Positions 36,357-45,519 are shown, counted from the first letter of the stretch. The stretch is 64,000 bases of DNA from Halorientalis marina (GCF_023028345.1 NZ_CP095487.1:1860001-1924000), one strand, 5' to 3'. Numbers and translations are program-made. Notes: generated from the letters alone by a model not told the origin.

Positions 36357-37139
36357 ATGGACTTCAGCGCCGCTATCGTCGACCTGGACGGAACCGTCTA
36401 CCGCGGCGGGGACGCCGTCCCGGGTGCGCCGGAGGCCGTCGCCGCCCTCCGCGATGCCGGGCTCGACCTCCTCTTTCTCTCGAACAATCCGACGAAGACG
36501 CCCGCGGCCTACGTCGAGCGCCTGGCCGGCATGGACATCGCGGCCGACGAGTCGGAGGTCCTCTCGGCGGGTGCCGTCACCACGGCCTACCTGCAGGACG
36601 AGCACGGCGACGACGCCGTCTTTCCCATCGCGTCGCCGGGCCTGCGCGAGCAACTCGACGACGGCGGGCTCTCGCTCGTCGACGACCCCACGGGCGCGGA
36701 AGTGGTCGTCGCCTCCTGGAAGCGCGACTTCGATTACGACGACATGCGTGACGCGCTCGTGGCACTCGACGACGACACCGCCTTCATCGGCTCGGACCCG
36801 GACCGAACGATCCCGACCGGCGACGGAATGGCGGTCCCGGGGTCGGGAGCGATCATCGGTTCCGTCGGCGTCGTGACCGACCGCGACCCCGATATCGTCC
36901 TCGGGAAGCCTGCCGCCCGAACCACTGAGATGGCCCTCGACCGCCTCGGCGCCCCCGCCGAGGCGTGTCTGCTCGTCGGCGACAACCTCGACACCGACAT
37001 CGCCATGGGCGAGCGCGCGGGCATGGAGACCGTGCTGGTCCTCTCCGGCGCGAGCACGCGTGCCGACATCGCGGCCGCCGACGCGACCCCCGACCACGTA
37101 CTCGACTCCCTCTCGGCGGTCCCCGATGCCCTGCTGTGA
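36357..37139 (+). CDS. NagD-like HAD phosphatase
   Basis: A 260-residue HAD hydrolase: nucleophile motif AAIVDLDGTVYRGGDAVPGA, motif II LLFLSNNPTKTP, motif III lysine in VLGKPAARTTEMA, and motif IV LLVGDNLDTDIAMGERAGM. The large C2-type cap between motifs II and III identifies the NagD/4-nitrophenylphosphatase branch. The substrate may be a sugar or phosphoglycolate. I start at ATG 36357 (MDFSAAIVDLDG); the frame is also open upstream. Confidence 0.88.
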   Translation: MDFSAAIVDLDGTVYRGGDAVPGAPEAVAALRDAGLDLLFLSNNPTKTPAAYVERLAGMDIAADESEVLSAGAVTTAYLQDEHGDDAVFPIASPGLREQLDDGGLSLVDDPTGAEVVVASWKRDFDYDDMRDALVALDDDTAFIGSDPDRTIPTGDGMAVPGSGAIIGSVGVVTDRDPDIVLGKPAARTTEMALDRLGAPAEACLLVGDNLDTDIAMGERAGMETVLVLSGASTRADIAAADATPDHVLDSLSAVPDALL

Positions 37140-37185
37140 CGGAGTGGCGGCGATCAGCGGCCCCGCGGCCCCCGACGCGGCGTAG

Positions 37186-37212
37186 CTTTATGCTACGGTA
37201 GCACCTACCGTA
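37186..37212 (+). promoter_or_regulatory. TATA box and 19-bp palindromic operator of the PfpI/DJ-1 gene
   Basis: CTTTATG (37186-37192) is followed directly by TACGGTAGCACCTACCGTA (37194-37212), an exact inverted repeat with 8-bp arms and a 3-base centre. The transcription start predicted from the TATA box falls near the 3' edge of the palindrome, and the ATG is at 37245. The position favours a repressor site. As RNA it could also form a hairpin. Confidence 0.6.
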
Positions 37213-37244
37213 CGGGTGCGTTCCAGAGGGACGCGTGATTTCCA

Positions 37245-37841
37245 ATGAGCGGCAAGCGAATCCTGATGATCGTCGGCGATTTCGGGGAGGACTACGAGAT
37301 GATGGTACCGTTCCAGGCACTGGAGATGGTGGGCCACGACGTCGACACCGTGTGTCCGGACAAGGAGGCCGGCGAGACCGTCAAGACTGCCATCCACGAC
37401 TTCCGTGGCGACCAGACGTACATGGAGGCCCGGGGCCACAACTTCGAGCTGAACGCGACGATGAGCGAGGTCGACCCGGCCGAGTACGACGCGCTGGTCG
37501 TTCCGGGCGGTCGCGCGCCGGAGTACCTGCGGACCCACGACGAGGTCATCGACGCCGTCCAGCACTTCTTCGAGGCGGAGAAGCCGGTCGCGTCGCTGTG
37601 TCACGGCCCGCAAATCCTCGCCGCCGCGGACGTTCTCGACGGCTACGAGATGACGGCCTACCCGGCAGTCCAGGCCGAAGTCGAGGCCGCAGGCTGTTCC
37701 TGGGTGGACGAGGTGACCCGCGACCGGAACCTCGTGACCGGGCAGGCCTGGCCCGACCACCAGGAGTGGCTCGCCGAGTTCCTCGACCTGCTCGGCACCG
37801 AGATCGAACACGGGGAGACGGTCGCCGCGGCCGACGACTGA
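37245..37841 (+). CDS. DJ-1/PfpI family protein (class I glutamine amidotransferase-like)
   Basis: A 198-residue protein with the nucleophile elbow VASLCHGPQILAAADVLDG (Cys-His pair) and the Glu-containing DFGEDYEMMVPFQALEM opening. PfpI members have deglycase, chaperone or proteolytic activity against stress-damaged proteins. Length and motif spacing are typical. It has its own promoter with the palindrome at 37194-37212, suggesting induction under stress. Confidence 0.92.
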   Translation: MSGKRILMIVGDFGEDYEMMVPFQALEMVGHDVDTVCPDKEAGETVKTAIHDFRGDQTYMEARGHNFELNATMSEVDPAEYDALVVPGGRAPEYLRTHDEVIDAVQHFFEAEKPVASLCHGPQILAAADVLDGYEMTAYPAVQAEVEAAGCSWVDEVTRDRNLVTGQAWPDHQEWLAEFLDLLGTEIEHGETVAAADD

Positions 37842-37920
37842 CGGCGCCTTCACACCACCGGCTCGTTACGGGTGCCGAAACACCACTGACCGTTTTATTT
37901 CGGAGAACACTGCCCCGAAC

Positions 37921-38604
37921 ATGGAGTTCGCCGCGTACGGCGAGGGGGAGGACCTCCTTCTCCTGCTGGGATGGGGGAATCGACTCGATGGGGACAACGT
38001 CCGCTGGTTCGTCGACCGGCTCGTCGACGCCGGCTACCGCGTCCACGCCGCGCAGCTGCCGACGAACGGGACCGACTTCGAGGCCGACTACCTCGACCCG
38101 GTGCAGGAGTACCGCAACGGGAACGCGCTCCAGCTCGCGCCGGTCGTCGGCCACAGCACCGGCGGCCTCGTCGGCCCGTACCTGCAGCCGGACGGCGCCG
38201 TCTACTGTAGCCCGTGGTGGGAGTTCTACGGACTGAAACTCCGCGGGATGGGCTTCGATCTCGTCCGAAAACTGTCGACCGACCGGCCGCTCGTGCCCAT
38301 CGACTTCGAGCGGTCGGAACTCGGCGCCCTGGTCTCGGATTCGGAGTGGGCAAGTCTGCCGAAACGGGTCAGCCCCGGCTTCGTCGCCGCGATCCACGAT
38401 GCGCAGGAACGGATGCCCGACCCCGGCGACGACGCGCGGGTCTTCTGCTCGCTCCGCGACACCGTCGTCGGGCTCGACGGGATCGGCGCGGCCGTCGACC
38501 CCGAGCAGGTGACGCTGTACGACGGCGGCCACGAACTCTTCGCCTCGGCCGACCGGGACGCGATCACCGACGATCTCCTCGACGCGCTCGACGCCGTGGC
38601 GTAG
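37921..38604 (+). CDS. Alpha/beta-hydrolase fold protein
   Basis: The 227-residue protein has a nucleophile elbow VVGHSTGGLVGPYL (G-x-S-x-G) and a late His in LYDGGHELFASADRDAI, with an Asp in FCSLRDTVVG as likely third member of the triad. The lid is small. Esterase or lipase activity is likely. The product is short for the family but complete. Confidence 0.8.
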   Translation: MEFAAYGEGEDLLLLLGWGNRLDGDNVRWFVDRLVDAGYRVHAAQLPTNGTDFEADYLDPVQEYRNGNALQLAPVVGHSTGGLVGPYLQPDGAVYCSPWWEFYGLKLRGMGFDLVRKLSTDRPLVPIDFERSELGALVSDSEWASLPKRVSPGFVAAIHDAQERMPDPGDDARVFCSLRDTVVGLDGIGAAVDPEQVTLYDGGHELFASADRDAITDDLLDALDAVA

Positions 38605-38645
38605 GGCGAGCGGCGGTTCCGGGCCACCGGCCCCGGTCGGGCCTC

Positions 38646-39566
38646 TCAGAGGATTCGCTTCCCGAGCGCGCTCGCGGCGAGTTCGACGGCCAGCTCGGCC
38701 GTCCGGTTGTGCTGATCGAGGATGGGGTTCACTTCGACGAGGTCGAAGCCCCGGAGCATCCCCGCGTCGGTGAGACGTGCGGCGACGCGCTCCATCGCGG
38801 CGTGAGCTTCGCGGTAGGAGACGCCGCCCCGGACCGGTGTCCCCACGCCCGGCGCCTCGGTCGGGTCGAGCCAGTCCAGGTCGAGGCTGACGTGGACGCC
38901 GTCCGTCCCGTCGGTAACGGTGTCGAGTGCTTCGGCGACGACCGTCGTCACGCCGCGGGCGTCGACGTCGGACATCGTGTACGCAGTCACGTCGCTCTCC
39001 CGGAGCCCCTCGCGCTCGCCGTCGTCGATTTCACGCAGACCGATGATAGCGACGTTCTCCTCGGGGACGGTCGGTGCCGGCGCCCAGTCCGTGTCGGCGA
39101 ACTCTCCGACGCCGAGGAGCGCGGCGAGGCTCATGCCGTGGACGTTTCCACTCGGTGTCGTCGTCGGCGTGTTGTAGTCGCCGTGGGCGTCGAACCAGAG
39201 CAGCCCCGTCCGGTGGTCGCGGGCGACGCCGCCGACCGAGCCGATTGCCACCGAGTGGTCGCCGCCGAGGACGAGCGGGAACTCGCCGTCCGCCACGACC
39301 CCGGCGACGCGGTCGGCCAGCCGCCGGCTGACGGTCTCGGTCTCCGCGAGGAACTTCGCGTCTCCGGTGGCCGGGCCGCCCGCGTCGGGGTCCCGCGCCT
39401 CGGGGCGCGGCACTGTGACGTCGCCGGCATCGAGACAGGACGCGCCGATGTCCGCCAGCGTCTCGGCGAGGCCGGCGTATCGGATCGCGGAGGGACCCAT
39501 ATCGACACCGCGGCGGTCGGCGCCGAGGTCCATCGGGACGCCGAGGACGCGAACCGGTCTGTCCAT
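38646..39566 (-). CDS. rocF: Arginase (ureohydrolase family)
   Basis: Hydrolyses arginine to ornithine and urea with a binuclear Mn centre. The 306 residues show the arginase metal motifs: LVLGGDHSVAIGS, LLWFDAHGDYNTP, and VHVSLDLDWLDPTEAPG, with a late Glu in GFDLVEVNPILD. The N-terminal VLGVPMDLGADRRGVDMGP fits arginase rather than agmatinase. It is a single gene, convergent with the alpha/beta hydrolase. Confidence 0.9.
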   Translation of the reverse strand: MDRPVRVLGVPMDLGADRRGVDMGPSAIRYAGLAETLADIGASCLDAGDVTVPRPEARDPDAGGPATGDAKFLAETETVSRRLADRVAGVVADGEFPLVLGGDHSVAIGSVGGVARDHRTGLLWFDAHGDYNTPTTTPSGNVHGMSLAALLGVGEFADTDWAPAPTVPEENVAIIGLREIDDGEREGLRESDVTAYTMSDVDARGVTTVVAEALDTVTDGTDGVHVSLDLDWLDPTEAPGVGTPVRGGVSYREAHAAMERVAARLTDAGMLRGFDLVEVNPILDQHNRTAELAVELAASALGKRIL

Positions 39567-39611
39567 GCGACGACCGACGCGTGCCGTGACAAAAAGCGCC
39601 CGGGCGGTGAC

Positions 39612-40529
39612 CTACTGGTACTGCGCGCAGACCCGGCGGAGGCCCTCCTCGAAGTCGATTTCGGGCTCCCAGCCGGCGGCCTCGCCGATCTTCGAGGCGT
39701 CGGCGCAGGTGTCGTGGACGTACACGTCCTCTGGGATGGGGTTCTCGACGTACTCCGGGTCCACGTCGGTCCCGAGTTCGTCGTTCAGCATCTCGACGAC
39801 GGTGTTGAAGGAGTAGGCCTCGCCGGTGCCGAGGTTGTAGATACCGGTGAGTTCGTGCTCGGCGGCGAGTTCGATGCCACGGACGATGTCCGAGACGTGA
39901 GTGAAGTCCCGCGTCTGCTCGCCGTCGCCGTACAGCACGGGTGACTCGCCGTTGGCGATGTCGTCGGCGAACTGCGCGATGACGTTGGCGTACTCGCCCT
40001 TGTGCTCCTCGGCGCCGCCGTAGCCCTGATAGACGGAGAAGAAGCGGAGACCGGCCATGTTCATGTCGTGGTAGTTGGCGAAGTACTCGCCGTAGCGCTC
40101 GCGGCCCAGTTTGGAGGCCTCGTACCCGGTGTTGACCGCCACGGGCATGTCCTCGGGCGAGGGCTCCGTGCGGCTGCCGTAGATGGACGAGGTGGAGGCG
40201 TAGACAACGGTGTCACAGCCGTCCTCGCGGGCCTGTTCGACGGTGTTGACGAACCCCTCGATGTTGACGCGTGCGCCCTTCTGTGGGTTCTCCTCGTGCA
40301 TGTTCAGCGAGGACAGCGCCGCGAGGTGGAAAACGACGTCCACGTCGGTCGGGAGGTCGTCCTCGACGACGCTTCGCTCGACGAACTCGACGCCGTCGTC
40401 GAGGTTCTCGGGCGTGCCGAGGTAGCCGTCGTCCAGTGCGATCACGTCGTTCGATTCGGCGAGGTGATTGGCGAGGTTCGACCCGATGAACCCCGCACCG
40501 CCCGTCACCAGCACGCGTTTGTTCTGCAT
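39612..40529 (-). CDS. NAD-dependent sugar epimerase/dehydratase (UDP-glucose 4-epimerase-like)
   Basis: An extended SDR of 305 residues: NAD loop RVLVTGGAGFIGSNLANHL, the catalytic Ser-Tyr-x3-Lys arrangement in YASTSSIYGSR and NTGYEASKLGRERYG, and a C-terminal sugar-binding domain. It likely acts on nucleotide-activated sugars for surface glycosylation. The Tyr in the motif is in TGYEASK. Specificity for glucose or galactose is not readable from sequence. Confidence 0.88.
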   Translation of the reverse strand: MQNKRVLVTGGAGFIGSNLANHLAESNDVIALDDGYLGTPENLDDGVEFVERSVVEDDLPTDVDVVFHLAALSSLNMHEENPQKGARVNIEGFVNTVEQAREDGCDTVVYASTSSIYGSRTEPSPEDMPVAVNTGYEASKLGRERYGEYFANYHDMNMAGLRFFSVYQGYGGAEEHKGEYANVIAQFADDIANGESPVLYGDGEQTRDFTHVSDIVRGIELAAEHELTGIYNLGTGEAYSFNTVVEMLNDELGTDVDPEYVENPIPEDVYVHDTCADASKIGEAAGWEPEIDFEEGLRRVCAQYQ

Positions 40530-40758
40530 ATCTATCCTCCCTGATGCGACCGGTTTATGTATGTCGCTTTATCGTCAGCGGAACAACCGGTTGACGGGTC
40601 GGCGGCCCCGCGTATCAACTGTCCGAGAGGCGACTGTCCCGCGGAGCGCGGCTGGCGAGAACGCGACGCTACGACCCGTTCGGTGTCGATTCCGTGGAGT
40701 TACCGGAACGGTGATACCCTCCGTCGGGTTTAAGGACGGCAACAACGAAACGTCCGTC

Positions 40759-41292
40759 ATGTCATCAATCGAACTCACACCGAGCCAGAAGAACATCCTG
40801 CAGGAACTGGTGAACCTCTACCGGAAAACCGAGACGGCAGTCAAAGGTGAGGACATCGCGGAGCAGGTCGACCGCAACCCCGGAACGATTCGCAACCAGA
40901 TGCAGAGCCTCAAGGCCCTCCAGCTGGTCGAGGGTGTACCGGGGCCGAAAGGTGGCTACAAGCCGACAGCGAACGCCTACGACGCGCTGCAGGTCGAGGA
41001 GATGGACGACGCGGCCGACGTGCCACTCCAGCACGACGGCGAAGGTGTCGAGGACGCGAACGTCGAGGAGATCGACCTCACGAGCGTCCACCACCCCGAG
41101 GAGTGCCGCGCGGAAATCAAACTCCAGGGCTCCATCTCCCAGTTCCACGAGGGCGATACGGTCACCGTCGGGCCGACGCCGCTCTCGAAACTCCGCATCA
41201 TCGGCACTGTCGAGGGGCAGGACGATACGAACAATATCATCATTCTGACTATCGACGACATGCGAGCGCCCGTCGGCGACGTCCAGAAATAA
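40759..41292 (+). CDS. Winged-helix transcriptional regulator with small ligand-binding-like C-terminal domain
   Basis: The 177-residue protein has an N-terminal HTH (LTPSQKNILQELVNLYR, GEDIAEQVDRNPGTIRNQMQSLKALQLVEG) and a C-terminal beta-rich region (AEIKLQGSISQFHEGDTVTVGPTPLSKL to IIILTIDDM). The layout is found in widely conserved haloarchaeal regulators annotated as Rrf2- or TrmB-like. ATG 40759 follows a region of poor coding quality; a TATA-like TTTAAG lies about 30 bp upstream. Confidence 0.8.
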   Translation: MSSIELTPSQKNILQELVNLYRKTETAVKGEDIAEQVDRNPGTIRNQMQSLKALQLVEGVPGPKGGYKPTANAYDALQVEEMDDAADVPLQHDGEGVEDANVEEIDLTSVHHPEECRAEIKLQGSISQFHEGDTVTVGPTPLSKLRIIGTVEGQDDTNNIIILTIDDMRAPVGDVQK

Positions 41293-41438
41293 GCCGTCAC
41301 TCGTCTTCTCCGCTGTTCACCCGGTCTCGGTAGCGGTAAGAACCACCTGCAAGTGGGAGGGTCCAGGCCCTGTGTCAACGGTCGACACCTCGTGGTGAAT
41401 TCAAAGCCTTTGTATCAGGTGACTCCCGAGTCGTCGGT

Positions 41439-42602
41439 ATGACGGAAAACGTCGTCGTGCTCGGCTCGGGATACGCCGGCGCGGGCGCGGTTCAGAGTCT
41501 CGAATCGGCAGTCGGCAACCAGGCCGATATTACCTGGGTCTCCGACGTCGACTACCACCTCGTTCTCCACGAGACCCACCGGTGTATTCGGGACCCCGCG
41601 GTCGAAAACAAAGTCAAGATCCCCATCGAGGAGATCAAGGCCCCCTCGACGCGGTTCGTCCAGGCCCGCGTCGAAGACGTCGACACCGAGGACCGCGAGA
41701 TCGCCCTCGACGACGGCTCGACGGTCGATTACGACTACCTGCTCGTCGCTATCGGCTCCCAGACGGCCTTCTTCGGCATCGAGGGCCTGGAGGAGAACGC
41801 ACACACGATGAAGAGCCTTGACGACGCGCTGGATATTCACGAAGACGTCAAGACGGCCGCTCGCGAGGCCTCCCAGTCCGACCCCGCCCAGGTCGTGGTC
41901 GGCGGAGCCGGCCTGTCGGGCATCCAGACCGCCGGCGAGATCGCGGAGTTCCGCGACAAGCACCGCGCGCCAATCGACATCCACCTCGTCGAGGGGCTGG
42001 ACAACGTCTTTCCGAACAACGACCCCGAGGTACAGGGCGCGATCCGGAAGCGCCTCGAAAAGCTCGACGTGAACATCATGACGGGCGAGTTCATCGGCGA
42101 GGTGGACGAGGACACCGTCTACATCGGTGACGACGAGGCACTCGACTACGACGTGCTGATCTGGACCGGCGGAATAACGGGGCGGGACTGCGTTCAGGAC
42201 GTCGACCTGGAGAAAGACGAGCGCAGTCATCGGATCAACTCGGGGATGAACTTCCAGACCGAGGACGAGCGGGTCTTCGCCATCGGGGACTGTGCGCTCG
42301 TCGACCAGCCGGGAGACAACCCCGCGCCGCCGACCGCCGAGGCCGCCTGGGAAGCCGCCGACCACGTCGGCAAGAACATGGCCCGACAGATACGCGGCCA
42401 ACCCCTCAAGGACTGGCGGTTCAAATCGAAGGGGACCGCCATCTCCGTGGGCGAGGACGCCGTCGCACACGACGTGATGTACTTCCCGATCACTACCTTC
42501 GGCGGCGTCATGGCCCGGACCCTCAAGAAGGCCATCGCCGCGCGCTGGATCGCCTCGATCACCGGCATCGGCCGCGCCGCGAAGGCGTGGCCCGATATGT
42601 GA
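41439..42602 (+). CDS. ndh: Type II NADH dehydrogenase (FAD-dependent)
   Basis: A 387-residue pyridine nucleotide-disulfide oxidoreductase: FAD loop VVVLGSGYAGAGAVQSL, NADH loop VVVGGAGLSGIQTAGEIAEF and the later flavin motif VFAIGDCALVDQPG. There is no redox-active CxxxxC near the FAD loop, which favours NDH-2 over the disulfide reductases. NDH-2 feeds electrons from NADH to the quinone pool without pumping protons. A C-terminal amphipathic or hydrophobic stretch (IAARWIASITGIGRAAK) could anchor it. Confidence 0.85.
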   Translation: MTENVVVLGSGYAGAGAVQSLESAVGNQADITWVSDVDYHLVLHETHRCIRDPAVENKVKIPIEEIKAPSTRFVQARVEDVDTEDREIALDDGSTVDYDYLLVAIGSQTAFFGIEGLEENAHTMKSLDDALDIHEDVKTAAREASQSDPAQVVVGGAGLSGIQTAGEIAEFRDKHRAPIDIHLVEGLDNVFPNNDPEVQGAIRKRLEKLDVNIMTGEFIGEVDEDTVYIGDDEALDYDVLIWTGGITGRDCVQDVDLEKDERSHRINSGMNFQTEDERVFAIGDCALVDQPGDNPAPPTAEAAWEAADHVGKNMARQIRGQPLKDWRFKSKGTAISVGEDAVAHDVMYFPITTFGGVMARTLKKAIAARWIASITGIGRAAKAWPDM

Positions 42603-42733
42603 CTGCTCCCGCGACTGACGACGTGGACTTTCTTCTCGAATCTCGGTAACGCCGGCGGCTCACGACAGTGCGAGTTCGCGCCCCCGTCGAATCGACCGAC
42701 ACTCGTTAACCTCTGCCATCCGTAGTGTCGTCG

Positions 42734-43534
42734 ATGGCCCGTCTCTGGGCACCGCTCGTGCTCTCGCTCGCCCTGGTCGTCGCCGGCTGTAGCGGCTTCG
42801 CCGGCGGGCCCGCCGAGGACCGGACGACGGTCGCACCGGGTGCCGTGCCGACGACGACCGACCGGGCGGACGGGCGGTACGTCGCCCCCGGCGTCACCGC
42901 CGAGGGACTGGTCGACCCCGGCGCCCTCCAGCGCGCGCACACCACACAGCTCGCGAACGCGTCACACACCTTCCGCGAGCGGGTGACGCGACGGGACGCG
43001 AACGGGACGATCCTGAGCCAGTACACGACGGTCGTCCGGCGGAACGGGTCGGCGGTCCGGTACCGGTACGTACGGCGGGCAACGGCGGCTGCCACGTCCC
43101 TCCGTATCGACAGCTGGGCGGACGGACAGCGGGTGTACACGGCCAGGACCGAAGGCAATGCGACGACCTACAGCGTCGAAGACACCGTCGCGACCGCCCG
43201 ACGGGTCCCGCTCGGCCCGAGCGACTACGGCGCCTCGCTTGGCCGGGTGTTCGGCCTGCTCTCCGTCGACGTGGCGGGGACGGACCGCGAGAACGGCTCG
43301 GTGCGCTATCGGCTCACCACGACCCGCGTTCGTGACGTGCCACCCCTGGAGAACGTGCGCTTCGAGGGGACCGTCACGCCCGAGGGCGTCCTCGCGGAGT
43401 ATCGTATCAGCTACCGCGTTCGACGAAACGGGGAGCCGGTGGACGTGACCGTCCGGGTGACCGTCGACGACATCGGGACGACCGCCGTCGAGCGCCCGCC
43501 CTGGTACGAACGAGCCGTCTCCGAAACCGAGTGA
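42734..43534 (+). CDS. Haloarchaeal surface lipoprotein
   Basis: A 266-residue lipoprotein (LWAPLVLSLALVVAGC) with a region rich in Thr and Asp after the anchor and a globular domain that starts at YVAPGVTAEGLVDPGALQ, containing TTQLANASHTFRERVTRR and YRYVRRATAAATSLR. Layout and sequence style match the common family of haloarchaeal lipoproteins with a latex- or LolA-like fold, but I cannot prove that. ATG 42734 is preferred to GTG 42725. Confidence 0.75.
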   Translation: MARLWAPLVLSLALVVAGCSGFAGGPAEDRTTVAPGAVPTTTDRADGRYVAPGVTAEGLVDPGALQRAHTTQLANASHTFRERVTRRDANGTILSQYTTVVRRNGSAVRYRYVRRATAAATSLRIDSWADGQRVYTARTEGNATTYSVEDTVATARRVPLGPSDYGASLGRVFGLLSVDVAGTDRENGSVRYRLTTTRVRDVPPLENVRFEGTVTPEGVLAEYRISYRVRRNGEPVDVTVRVTVDDIGTTAVERPPWYERAVSETE

Positions 43535-43565
43535 GTCCGTTCCGCCCGCCGAGCGACTGCCGCGT

Positions 43566-43865
43566 TCAGGCGCCCGCGATAGTGATGAAACCGGTGGCGT
43601 CGACCGTCACCCGGTACCCGCTGTAGGAGAACGTGGCCGTCACCGGACTGTCCGTGGCGCTGCGCTCGAAGAGCGCTTCGAGCGCGTCCGGATCGATACT
43701 TTCGTAGAGGCTGTCGAGGTGTGCCCCGTCCTGCAACGGACTCGTGTTTCGATCCGACACGTCCGCGACCGCAGCGACGATGGCCTCGGTGTACGACTCC
43801 GCAGGCCCCACCTGATACGTCGTCACGCTGGATTGCTCTGGCATGCTCCCGGAACGCTTTGACAT
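43566..43865 (-). CDS. HalOD1 output domain protein
   Basis: A 99-residue protein, essentially one halobacterial output domain 1 (VGPAESYTEAIVAAVADVSDRN, LYESIDPDALEALF, FSYSGYRVTVDATGFITI). Such proteins are small outputs of haloarchaeal sensory systems. The start ATG 43865 is preceded by a TATA-like TATTTAAA overlapping the stop of the HTH-10 gene, so it has its own promoter while following that regulator on the same strand. Confidence 0.85.
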   Translation of the reverse strand: MSKRSGSMPEQSSVTTYQVGPAESYTEAIVAAVADVSDRNTSPLQDGAHLDSLYESIDPDALEALFERSATDSPVTATFSYSGYRVTVDATGFITIAGA

Positions 43866-43920
43866 CGTACGAACTCCGCTCCCGGGACGGGAAGCCGTCC
43901 GTATTGACCAGCACAACGGT

Positions 43921-44583
43921 TTAAATAGTATCGTTCGCGGCGAGGGTGTGCCGAAGGAGGTTCGAGTGCGCGCGCCGGAGCCGAGTCGACAGGGCCTGCG
44001 TCGAGATACCGAGGTCGTCCGCCACGGCTTCGAGCCTCGTTCGTCGCGGGACCTCGAAGTAGCCCCTCTCCAGCGCGGCCAGGAGCGCCTCCTGCTGTGG
44101 TTCGGTGAGGCCGAACCGGTCGCCACCGGTGGTCGCGCCGGCGTCCTCGGTGAACAGGCGGTCGAGACTGAACTCGATGTCACGTTCCCGGCAGGCCTCC
44201 TGGTACGCGAACAGCGCCTCGCGTGAGGGGAACCGGGCCCGGACGTGTGCCGTATCGCTCCGGGCCGTCATGTGCAAAACGAGCCCGTCCTGGTCGGCGA
44301 CGAGGTGGTACGTGGACTTTCCCTGCCCGTTGGACGAGAGGGTGGCCCTGTACAGGCGGCCGCCCGTCACGGACGAGAGTCGGCGGAACGCCGTCACCGT
44401 CGGGTCCTCGGCGAGCGCCTCCTCGAACGCGTCGAGATCGCCGCCGCCGGCCTCGAAGTGGACCTTCGCCGGACTCTCGGGGAGCCACTGAACGCCGTCG
44501 ACGGTCACGGTCACGTCCGGTACTGCCTCCAGCGTGTCCCGGATGACCCTGGCCTCTTTCTCGAACTCGGCGATGACGCTCAC
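43921..44583 (-). CDS. HTH-10 (Bat-type) transcriptional regulator
   Basis: A 220-residue protein with a C-terminal HTH-10 domain (GLTEPQQEALLAALERGYFEVPRRTRLEAVADDLGIS, here shown in part, TQALSTRLRRAHSNLLRH) as in bacterio-opsin activator proteins. The N-terminal 150 residues form the Bat-family sensor region (VSVIAEFEKEARVIRDTLEAV, VHFEAGGGDLDAFEEAL). No PAS or GAF domain is present. It precedes the HalOD1 gene. Confidence 0.88.
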   Translation of the reverse strand: MSVIAEFEKEARVIRDTLEAVPDVTVTVDGVQWLPESPAKVHFEAGGGDLDAFEEALAEDPTVTAFRRLSSVTGGRLYRATLSSNGQGKSTYHLVADQDGLVLHMTARSDTAHVRARFPSREALFAYQEACRERDIEFSLDRLFTEDAGATTGGDRFGLTEPQQEALLAALERGYFEVPRRTRLEAVADDLGISTQALSTRLRRAHSNLLRHTLAANDTI

Positions 44584-44652
44584 GAGTCGCGCTTCGAAGT
44601 GCAGTGAAATGACCGTTCCGGGACGCCGCCGCGGACCCGGTCGGCGCGCGCG

Positions 44653-45519
44653 CTACTCGACGGGGTCGTCGATGCTGAGTCCGGCGTGCCAGGCGTCCGC
44701 GTCCGCTGCCGCGACGCGGTCGTCCATCCGCGCGAGCAGGTGCGTCGCGAGGCTCGCCGTCTTCGCGGCCTTCCGTTCCCCTTCGGTTCGAAACTCCCCG
44801 GTCTCGCGGTTGGCGTAGACCGTACACACTGCGCCGGCCCGCAGGCCGTAGAGGTTCGCCAGCGTCAGGATCGCGCTGGCCTCCATCTCGACGTTGCAGA
44901 CGTTCGCCTCCCGGAGGCGGTCGACGAGGTCGGCGGCGCCGGCGGCCTCGAACCCCTCGAACCCCGGGCGGCCCTGCCCGGCGTAGAACGAATCCGTCGA
45001 GCAGGTGAGGCCGACGTGGTACTCGTAGTCCAGGCGCTCGGCGGCGGCGACGAGCGCGGCGACGACCGCGTGGTCCGCGACCGCCGGGTAGTCCTCGCGG
45101 ACGTACTCGTCGCTGGTCCCCTCCTGGCGGACGGCCCCACGCGTGATGACGAGGTCGCCGACGCTCGCCGCCTCGCGGAGCGCGCCACAGGAGCCGACCC
45201 TGATGAACGTGTCCGCACCCACTCGGGCCAGTTCCTCGACGGCGATGGCCGCCGACGGACTCCCGATGCCGGTCGAGGTGACCGAGATCGGCGTCCCCTC
45301 GTAGGTGCCCGTCGCCGTCCGGTACTCCCGGTGGTCCCCGACGACGGTCGCGTCGTCCCAGGTCGCCGTCACCTTCGCCACGCGCTCGGGGTTCCCCGGG
45401 AGCAGGACCGTCTCGGCCACGTCCTCCGGGCCGACTTCGAGGTGGTACCCCTCGTCCTCGTTCGGGTCTTCGCTGGCGGGCGTGTCCGCGCTCCCGTCCC
45501 GCTGGTCGTCCCCGCTCAT
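44653..45519 (-). CDS. udp: Uridine phosphorylase / purine-nucleoside phosphorylase family protein
   Basis: The 288-residue enzyme splits nucleosides with phosphate to free base and pentose 1-phosphate. It has the NP-I fold motifs: LLPGNPERVAKVTATWDD, STGIGSPSAAIAVEELARVGADTFIRVGSCGAL (partly shown) and CNVEMEASAILTLANLYGL. The GxGxPSxxI and the VEMEAS motif identify the uridine phosphorylase branch. The ATG-TGA overlap with cdd upstream makes an operon for pyrimidine nucleoside salvage. Confidence 0.88.
   Translation of the reverse strand: MSGDDQRDGSADTPASEDPNEDEGYHLEVGPEDVAETVLLPGNPERVAKVTATWDDATVVGDHREYRTATGTYEGTPISVTSTGIGSPSAAIAVEELARVGADTFIRVGSCGALREAASVGDLVITRGAVRQEGTSDEYVREDYPAVADHAVVAALVAAAERLDYEYHVGLTCSTDSFYAGQGRPGFEGFEAAGAADLVDRLREANVCNVEMEASAILTLANLYGLRAGAVCTVYANRETGEFRTEGERKAAKTASLATHLLARMDDRVAAADADAWHAGLSIDDPVE

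Noticed and set aside
33662-36358. 898-codon minus-strand ORF
   Set aside because: It is antisense to the ABC permease and histidine kinase genes, both of which have clear motifs in the plus strand.
36577-36765. Arg-rich minus-strand ORF inside the HAD gene
   Set aside because: It is a shadow of a strong plus-strand gene with complete HAD motifs.
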